A DNA stretch of 64,000 nt from NCBI GenBank assembly GCA_021234155.1, contig JAJEKV010000019.1, positions 3,570,356 through 3,634,355 on the forward strand. The letters run 5' to 3'. Numbering within the stretch: the stretch's first letter is position 1; each line of letters opens with the position of its first letter. The notes under the pieces were generated by a model that searched no databases, was not told the origin of the DNA, and worked only from the letters and a program-made list of their open reading frames with translations. Of the stretch, positions 57,866 to 64,000 are shown one piece after another. Source of the stretch: Isoetes taiwanensis (taxonomy: Eukaryota; Streptophyta; Lycopodiopsida; Isoetales; Isoetaceae). A program made the translations under genes and the position numbers.

Positions 57866-58575
57866 AAATTTGCCCAAATAACCTTAATTGTTCACTTAGT
57901 TCTCAAAAAGCCCTTTGTATTTTTGAAATTCTCAAAATGCCCTTAATTCTTAAGTATTTTTCCAAATAGCCCTTTGTATGCAAAAATCACCAAAAAGCAC
58001 GTATTTACATAGAGGATCATACAGAGGAGGTGTTTCTTATAGAGACAATAATTTGGAAAAATAAATTTGAAAAAATCATTATGACAAAAATATGCAACAG
58101 AAATGTCAAATAGGGTTTCTGCAACTACGTTCATTTTGTCCGACATTACTATGTGTGCACTTGTACACATGCTTTTCTCTATCTCTATCTTCTGTCTTAT
58201 CCCATTTTCTTTTAGGTCTGCCAGGAGGATGACATGTTGCAGAGGCAACATTTCATTATTTTCAAGAAGTTCAATATTTGGAGGATAAATAGCTCCAACA
58301 TATCAATAGCAAAATGAGCTCTATAAGTAACCTGGATGGAATGAAGCAGCTTCTCCACAAGATGCCCACAAAGCTTTTTGTAAAAGCATTAAATTAGTTG
58401 GCTTCGATCATTTCTAGTATTGGAATGATAGGCTTATCTCTAGTGATTTTTAAATTATAAAGGGCTATTTGGGAAAATGCTTAAGAATTAAGGGCAATTT
58501 GAGAATTTAAAAAATACGAAGGGCTTTTTGGGAAATAAGTCAACAATTAGGGTTATTTTAGTAAATTTTCCCCTT
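57866..58575. mobile_element. Foldback or MITE-like element with ~115-bp terminal inverted repeats
   Basis: The left arm (57866-57980: 'caaaaagccctttgtatttt', 'cccttaattcttaag') is mirrored at 58457-58575 ('cttaagaattaagggcaatt', 'aatacgaagggctttttggg'), about 80% identical. The 475-bp middle has no transposase. T-runs flank both ends, so the target duplication is unclear. Long arms recall Mutator-like MITEs. Confidence 0.75.
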
Positions 58576-58937
58576 TTTTTTCTCTTTCAATAAAGTGTAT
58601 GTAACACCTCAAGCCAAGAGCTTTTTTGTTATGCGATTTATTGACAAAACTATTCTTAATTTCAACTTTTCGTTGCTCTTGATTCTTGAGTAGTACACTA
58701 TTGGTGCATCCATAAACAACGAAAAGTTTGGATTTTCTGTCATTAAAAGCTAGTGAATTTCTTGTCTTGATTGTTTTAAACTAGTGATGTTTTATAGCTC
58801 ATATGAATCATCGATTTAAATCTTTAGATGAGTTATGAGTAGATGCAACATGTAAAGATTCAAAATATGGCCACCCTCACCTAGCGGCGACCTGGCGCTG
58901 GCGCTTGTGCTTCCCTGAGCGAATTCGTATCAGGGGG

Positions 58938-59639
58938 ATGCCCCCGAAGGGGAGAAAAGGCTATGAAGCCGAATACGAAAAAGACACTGCCAATTTGTTG
59001 GCAGTGATGCATGAATTAAAAACAGAAATCCTAAATCTGAGATCCGAGGTTGAAGGAATGCGTGGAACCTTAGACGAACTAGTGGCTCAAAACACAAGCT
59101 TGAAAAACCAGAATGCGGAGTTATCCACAAATTTACAGAAACCTTCCACAGATTTTAGGGCGCAGATAATAGCTTTGGAGAATAAATTAACAGCACTGAT
59201 GGCAGAAACCACAAAAAATGAAGATACATCATGCTCGTCTGAGCAGTTAGATCAAGAGTCCAGAGCAAAGAATTTGAAGATCTCGGGCCTTCCTGAGATA
59301 GATGGAGAAGAAATTGCAGAAACAGTGAGGCGATTCTTCTCCGAAACAATGCATCTGCATGATCCCCTTCATGTAAATTCAAGAAGATTGGGCAAGCCAG
59401 GTACTCATATTCGTCCTATCCTGGTCAGATTTCAAACAAAAGAAGCAAGAGATCGTGTGCTTCATAATAGAAGTGCACTTAAGGGAGAAAAAATCTGGTT
59501 GGACCTAGATTTAACTCCGGGCCAATTGGATTCTAGAAAGAAGGAATGGGCAAAAGTGAAGGTAGCAAGGGAATCAGGATTCGTGGCTTACCTAGATCAT
59601 GGAGGTCGGGCAGTAGTCACGAACAAGAAGCATAAATAG
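58938..59639 (+). CDS. LINE ORF1 protein (coiled coil plus RRM-like)
   Basis: The likely start is ATG 58938 (MPPKGRKGYEAEYEKD); an in-frame upstream ATG is at 58905. Residues ~15-90 have heptad-like spacing (NLLAVMHELKTEILNLRSEV) and form a coiled coil. Then AKNLKISGLPEIDGEEIAET and HIRPILVRFQTKEARDRVLH resemble the RRM and C-terminal domains of L1 ORF1p. The family protein is a trimeric RNA chaperone that packages LINE RNA. No zinc knuckle. The frame is intact. Confidence 0.8.
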   Translation: MPPKGRKGYEAEYEKDTANLLAVMHELKTEILNLRSEVEGMRGTLDELVAQNTSLKNQNAELSTNLQKPSTDFRAQIIALENKLTALMAETTKNEDTSCSSEQLDQESRAKNLKISGLPEIDGEEIAETVRRFFSETMHLHDPLHVNSRRLGKPGTHIRPILVRFQTKEARDRVLHNRSALKGEKIWLDLDLTPGQLDSRKKEWAKVKVARESGFVAYLDHGGRAVVTNKKHK

Positions 59640-59651
59640 GAAGCAGGGGCC

Positions 59652-61094
59652 TTGAGAATCAGTCTATGGAATGCACATGGACTCACTCAAGCAAAGATGG
59701 ATGCCACACTGGGAACTTGGAAGAACCAGGATATATTATGCTTCACAGAAACCTGGACACACCAATCTCGCCTTCCTCCGGACATACCTGGGTTTGAACT
59801 TCTTGGCCAAGTATGGAATGAGAAAATGACAGGAGCAGGAAGAGGTTTTGGGGGAGTTGCAGCATATAAACGTGTGGATATAAAGCATGAGATACATTTG
59901 CTAAAATCTGATGCAAACAACCAATATATTTGGTTACAGGTTAAGGAGAACGCACATCTAAATGTGTATTTCGCAGTATGTTATTTTGCCCCTGAAAACT
60001 CCAAAACATACAGCCAGCATGGTCTTGACAAAGAAAATCCTTATGGTAATCTCTGCTCAGATATCATGGAGTACTCAGCTCTAGGTAGAATAATTATAAC
60101 AGGTGATTTTAATGGCCGTACCGGATGTCAGCAAGCAAAAGTCTATGATGATCTTGCAAATATTTACTTAGATGAGATTGAGGATCCAATGTACAGCAGG
60201 GTATCAGATGATGTCGTATCAAATGAGATGGGAAACCGGTTACTTGAATTATGTACAGTATGTAAGCTCAAAATTATGAACGGGGTAAGAGTTTTTCCAC
60301 AATCTAGAAAGCTCACTTACCGGAACCATGCAGGGGCCAGTACAATTGATTATCTCATCACAAGAGAGAAGGATTTAATAGCAGATTTTCACATAGGCTC
60401 CAAACTGCCAGAGTCGGATCATACTCCGTTGCATATGGTATTGAAAGTCAAGGCAAATTCAGGGGAATTGCCCCCAGAATTCCATCCAAGGGTTAAGGTG
60501 AATTATGAGCTAAATGAAGAATATAAAACAAATGTAGAAGAGGCGCTGGCAAGTGCCTCATGGTCTGGGATTTTTGAAGAGGAAGCACAGCAATTCCAAG
60601 AAATCATACTAGCCACTGCGAAAATGATTTTCGGGGTCACCAAGAAATATAAATCAGGCAGGCTTTGCAACTCCTGGTGGGATGCTGAATGCCAAGAAGC
60701 GAGAAGCCATCTGCCACAGAACTGTATAAGCAAACCAAAATGGTACAGACATTTGATCAGGACCAAAAAAAGGGCGTACTATGAGCAAAAGCAACAACAA
60801 CTCAGTGAAAAGTTGATGAAATATCCCAAAAGCTTTTGGGACACGTTGAAGCTAAAAACAGACCACGCAAGGCTGGATTTGGGCGACTTGACCAATTTAG
60901 TTAAGTCCCTTTATGAAAAGGGAGGTCCAACTTGCATGCCAAAAATAGCGCCAACCACAGATCTTTTCTCAGCAGCAGAGGTCCAAAATTGCCTGTCCAA
61001 ACTTGCAAATAACAAAGCACATGATGCAGACAAATTATGCGTGGAGCTTTTCAAATGGGGAGAAAACATGCTATCTATTCTAACAGTGCGTTAA
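59652..61094 (+). CDS. LINE ORF2 N-terminal part: AP endonuclease
   Basis: One open frame of 480 codons. It holds the APE-type endonuclease: ISLWNAHGLTQAKMDATLG, ILCFTETW (catalytic Glu), GGVAAYKR, YFAVCYFAP, IIITGDFNGRTGCQ (Asp/Asn pair), AGASTIDYLITREKD and SDHTPLHMVL (final His). The part after residue 300 leads toward RT (AEVQNCLSKLANNKAHDADK). It ends at 61094 by a frame change; the sense continues in other frames. Confidence 0.88.
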   Translation: MRISLWNAHGLTQAKMDATLGTWKNQDILCFTETWTHQSRLPPDIPGFELLGQVWNEKMTGAGRGFGGVAAYKRVDIKHEIHLLKSDANNQYIWLQVKENAHLNVYFAVCYFAPENSKTYSQHGLDKENPYGNLCSDIMEYSALGRIIITGDFNGRTGCQQAKVYDDLANIYLDEIEDPMYSRVSDDVVSNEMGNRLLELCTVCKLKIMNGVRVFPQSRKLTYRNHAGASTIDYLITREKDLIADFHIGSKLPESDHTPLHMVLKVKANSGELPPEFHPRVKVNYELNEEYKTNVEEALASASWSGIFEEEAQQFQEIILATAKMIFGVTKKYKSGRLCNSWWDAECQEARSHLPQNCISKPKWYRHLIRTKKRAYYEQKQQQLSEKLMKYPKSFWDTLKLKTDHARLDLGDLTNLVKSLYEKGGPTCMPKIAPTTDLFSAAEVQNCLSKLANNKAHDADKLCVELFKWGENMLSILTVR

Positions 61095-62822
61095 ATAAGA
61101 GCCTCATGCAGGGAATGCCGAGAGAATTGGAGAATCAATCGTGTCCACCCAATTCACAAGGGAGGAGATAAAACAGCAAGTCGCAACTTCTGAGAACAAT
61201 TTTGATTGGCAGTGTGTTCACAAAATTACTTGGCAGTCTTTTGGAAAGCAAGTTGAGTACATGGGCGGAGCAAGCAAACGTGAGATCACCATATCAGGCG
61301 GGCTTTAGGGGGGATCATAATACCCTCGATCATGTGCTTACTCTTAGAACCCTGATAGAAAATGCAAAAAATCCAAATGCAGCACTCTATGTAGCATACA
61401 TAGATTTCTCAAAAGCATTTGACACGGTTCCGCGCAAAGAGTTAAGTAACAGAATGATCCAGCTGGGAGTGCCACAGGAAATAAGAGAGGCGATATCTCA
61501 ATTATATCTTTGAAGTCTTAATTTAGGGTTTCATTGGAATGTGACACTCGATTAAAAGCACATGATGGGTGTCGTCCAAAGGCGCCCATTGTCCCCGACC
61601 ACCATTTTGGGATCTTCATAGATGAGCTGGATAGCTGGTTAAGAGAAAAATCATTGGCAGGCACCAAATTGGGCACATATGTGGTTCAATTGCTTCGTTA
61701 TGCAGATGACGTGGTTTTGCTAGCAAGCAAACCAAAAGCGTTGCAGGAGCATTTAAACAGTTTGGATGCTTTTTGTGAAGCAAAACATATGAATGTAAAT
61801 CTGTCCAAGTCAAAAATAATGATTTTTGGAACAAGGAGCGAACCGGACTTTATATACAAAAAGGGCGGTAATGGAAATTGTAGAAAGTTATAAATATCTC
61901 GGAATAGATATCGCATCCAACTATAGTTGGAAAAATTGTGTGAATAGAAGAACATCCGGAGGAAAGGCGGCATTGTTTAGCATGCTATCAAGGTGTATGT
62001 CGGGCCTCTCTCGTTGATTGGGGATTGAAAAGAATTTATTTTAAAACATTGGTCCAAACTGTGGCTCTTTATGGTGTCCCTATTTGGGGACCGGATATCT
62101 CCAAGCACATGTGGCAACAAATTGAGGCAATTCAAAAAATGTTTTTGAGAGAAGAGCTTGGGATTAGATCCCAAATCCCATACGCAATCATGCTGGTTGA
62201 ATCAGGTATGCTCCCTCTCGAAGTAGAAGGATTATATCAAGCAATAAATTTTTTTAACAGGATCAAGGAGCAGCCTCCAAGTCGTCTGTCACATCGGGCA
62301 ATGGATTCAGGTGTAGGCTGGGCACAAAAGCTCAGGACATGGGCTGGAAAATGGGGTGTGAATGAGATGAATTGGCCAAAGGATAAAGAAGAAACACGAA
62401 TCTTATTGGAGAAGTTGGCAGTGGAACACTTATGGGCTGATCCGGGTAAGCGAATGGTTCTTTATCAGGCTAACATAAACCTCCTAGAAAACTATAAATG
62501 CCAAGATTATTTAAGAGCAAGTATCCCAAAAAATCAGAAGCAGCTGCTTGCAAGATACAGAACGAGCTCACATAAGCTCAAAATAGAGACAGGGAAATGG
62601 GCAAAGATACCGAAGGAGGACCGCCTATGCAAGATCTGCAAATCAGGAGATGTAGAGGACGAATATCATGTTTTTCTATCTTGTTCAGAATATGCGCATA
62701 TCAGGCTCAATTTTGGGATTCAGGTGACAAGTATACACTTACTATTCACAATACCACCAATGACTATTGGGCCCTATGTTCGAGCGGTTGATTCACACCG
62801 TTCTTTTTTGCAAAAACTGTAA
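61095..62822 (+). pseudogene. LINE ORF2 reverse transcriptase and C-terminal part, frame-broken
   Basis: Pieces in different frames: SPYQAGFRGDHNTLDHVLTL, YVAYIDFSKAFDTVPRKEL (first catalytic Asp), FGIFIDELDSWLREKSLAG, VVQLLRYADDVVLLASKPKA (YADD box), HMNVNLSKSKIMIFG. Then comes a 265-codon frame (62025-62822) ending with RLCKICKSGDVEDEYHVFLS, the C-x2-C zinc knuckle of ORF2. Frame changes lie near 61090-61200, 61513-61570, 61870 and 62016. The GVRQG.PLSP segment is replaced by garbled sequence. Confidence 0.88.
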
Positions 62823-62877
62823 AAAGCTTATTTTCATGTGCTCCATGGTCTCTCGAGGCCCAAGAGAGCAATAGACA

Positions 62878-62930
<53 letters not shown>

Positions 62931-62933
<3 letters not shown>

Positions 62934-63820
62934 TAAAAATAAATTTTTATTGCTCCAACATTGTTTAGAGATTTTTGGCTTGGCAAGTTATTTGGGCACA
63001 AGCGTAATAAGATGAATTTGGGCGTCTACATCCTAGCCCAAGTCATAAACAACATTTATTGGTCAATCACATGTTTTATTCCACCCTTTCCCAAAGATCA
63101 ATGAATTTGATAGCGCACAATGATTTTAAAATTAAACGTGTTATTACATTAAGTGATCTTTGGGGTCCATGCACTAAAAGACAAAATAAAAAGGCGAATT
63201 TTTCCGGAAGAATTAAACTAATCACATATCTATTGACTCTGGAGCAACACGTCTCCTTCTTTGCTACCTGCATGATCTTAGTAGAATAGAGGAAGACAGC
63301 CGAGGTGGAGGGGACCAAGAAATTGTTTTCATTATTTATGAGCTATCATGTTATTCGTTGACAAATTGTTAGGAGGCGCAAGAAAAATGAACTAGGATGC
63401 CATCTTGGCCCCCTTTCTATGTGGGCAGTCTCAATATCGTGGCACAAAGATAATCCAAATATGATGCCTATAGCATATCTAAGGATTCTATAAGTATATT
63501 CTTTAAAGGATAGGATTTGTGTTTCTTGTGGTAGGCCTGGATGTCTAATGCAAATTTAGAATATGGTAAACGAGCAAACTTTGAGGGCCAGAAATTAGAC
63601 AACCCTTTATAATACTTATAATAAGTACAAGACACAAACTTATAATGAAATCCCGTGTGTTTAAGGATGTTTATACATTGTTTCGAACAGAAACAATTAA
63701 ACAATTCAAACCAGTAAGTGAGTCGGTAAAGAAAAATGTTCGGTGCAGCGGCCAAGCGGCCGCGATAAATGATTACAGCCATGAATGTTTATTATAACGG
63801 GACATTGAAATCCAACCATG
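62931..63820. other. Intergenic, nothing recognised
   Basis: AT-rich flank after the LINE tail. Short frames only. Confidence 0.5.
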
Positions 63821-63973
63821 GTTCGAAAATAGGGGAGTTCCTCCCCTAAAAATCCGCCCACTTGTGTTAAATTCCGGTCATCTTGAAAATTTTCCGGTTA
63901 TATATTTTTTCCGGTAGCCTAAAAAAGCCAACGGCATTTTTTCTGGTTAGACCCATTGCTATTTTCGAGCCCT
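63821..63973. mobile_element. Small inverted-repeat (MITE-like) element
   Basis: GGTTCGAAAATAGGGG at the left is mirrored by CTATTTTCGAGCCC at the right. The inner part repeats 'ttccggt' four times. About 150 bp, no coding capacity. Confidence 0.45.
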
Positions 63974-64000
63974 TCCAACCTGCAAAAAGCTTAATATAAA

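Larger units (their letters stand above)
58905..62930 (+). mobile_element. Near full-length LINE with (AAT)n tail
   Basis: ORF1 and ORF2 lie 12 bp apart in LINE order. The element ends in about 17 AAT units (62878-62930) rather than poly-A. The 5' end is not defined. ORF1 and the endonuclease are intact; RT and the C-terminal part have several frame changes. No target duplication was identified. Confidence 0.85.

Overview
The window is nuclear DNA from a land plant. It holds spliced plant genes (a choline-transporter-like gene and a Root_cap-domain gene), GRAS and WRKY gene fragments, Ty3 chromovirus, Helitron, LINE and SINE copies, and fragments of plant nuclear and mitochondrial rRNA genes. 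The species cannot be fixed from sequence alone. Low gene density, a (AAT)n-tailed LINE and a Crypton-type recombinase make a non-flowering lineage such as a fern or lycophyte a reasonable guess, but only a guess.

Layout. 1-858: flank with no recognised gene. 864-14247: a complete 13.4-kb Ty3/gypsy chromovirus on the minus strand, with 1.66-kb LTRs, 5-bp target duplication GCTTT, tRNA-iMet primer site, gag, protease, RT, RNase H, integrase and chromodomain. Its long 5' part, between primer site and gag, holds an extra gene that starts with the exact histone H3 N-terminus (ARTKQTA) and ends with an intact 87-codon H3/CENH3-like histone fold, plus a second unknown ORF and four copies of a 68-70-bp hairpin. 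This retrotransposon-borne histone is the most notable find. 14771-18285: a probable Helitron carrying broken GRAS and WRKY fragments. 18528-36464: a tandem array of four Root_cap gene units. Only the rightmost gene (36464-35389, minus) is intact; the other three are truncated and share one nonsense codon. Two of these are fused to Ty3 RT/RNase H/integrase pieces and to fragments of mitochondrial and nuclear small-subunit rDNA. A SINE, a LINE tail and a 6.8-kb Helitron (25876-32690) inserted later, as shown by empty sites in sister units.

36.6-41.9 kb is mostly without genes and has one Helitron 3' end and small foldback elements. 41966-44496 (minus) is a multi-exon tyrosine-recombinase gene of the Crypton/DUF3504 type. 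45219-49085 (plus) is a 12-exon choline-transporter-like (CTL/SLC44) gene. 50705-52965 is an L1-type LINE with a twin-priming 5' inversion. 54-58.6 kb has Helitron and LINE ends, tandem repeats and a long-TIR foldback element. 58905-62930 is a near full-length LINE with ORF1, ORF2 and a (AAT)n tail, and 63821-63973 is a small inverted-repeat element.

Apart from the Root_cap and CTL genes, and possibly the recombinase, nearly everything readable is mobile or decayed. In the chromovirus, differences between the two LTRs are concentrated at CpG-rich spots while long AT-rich stretches are identical. This hints that some of its apparent frameshifts may be consensus errors at methylated sites rather than real decay.
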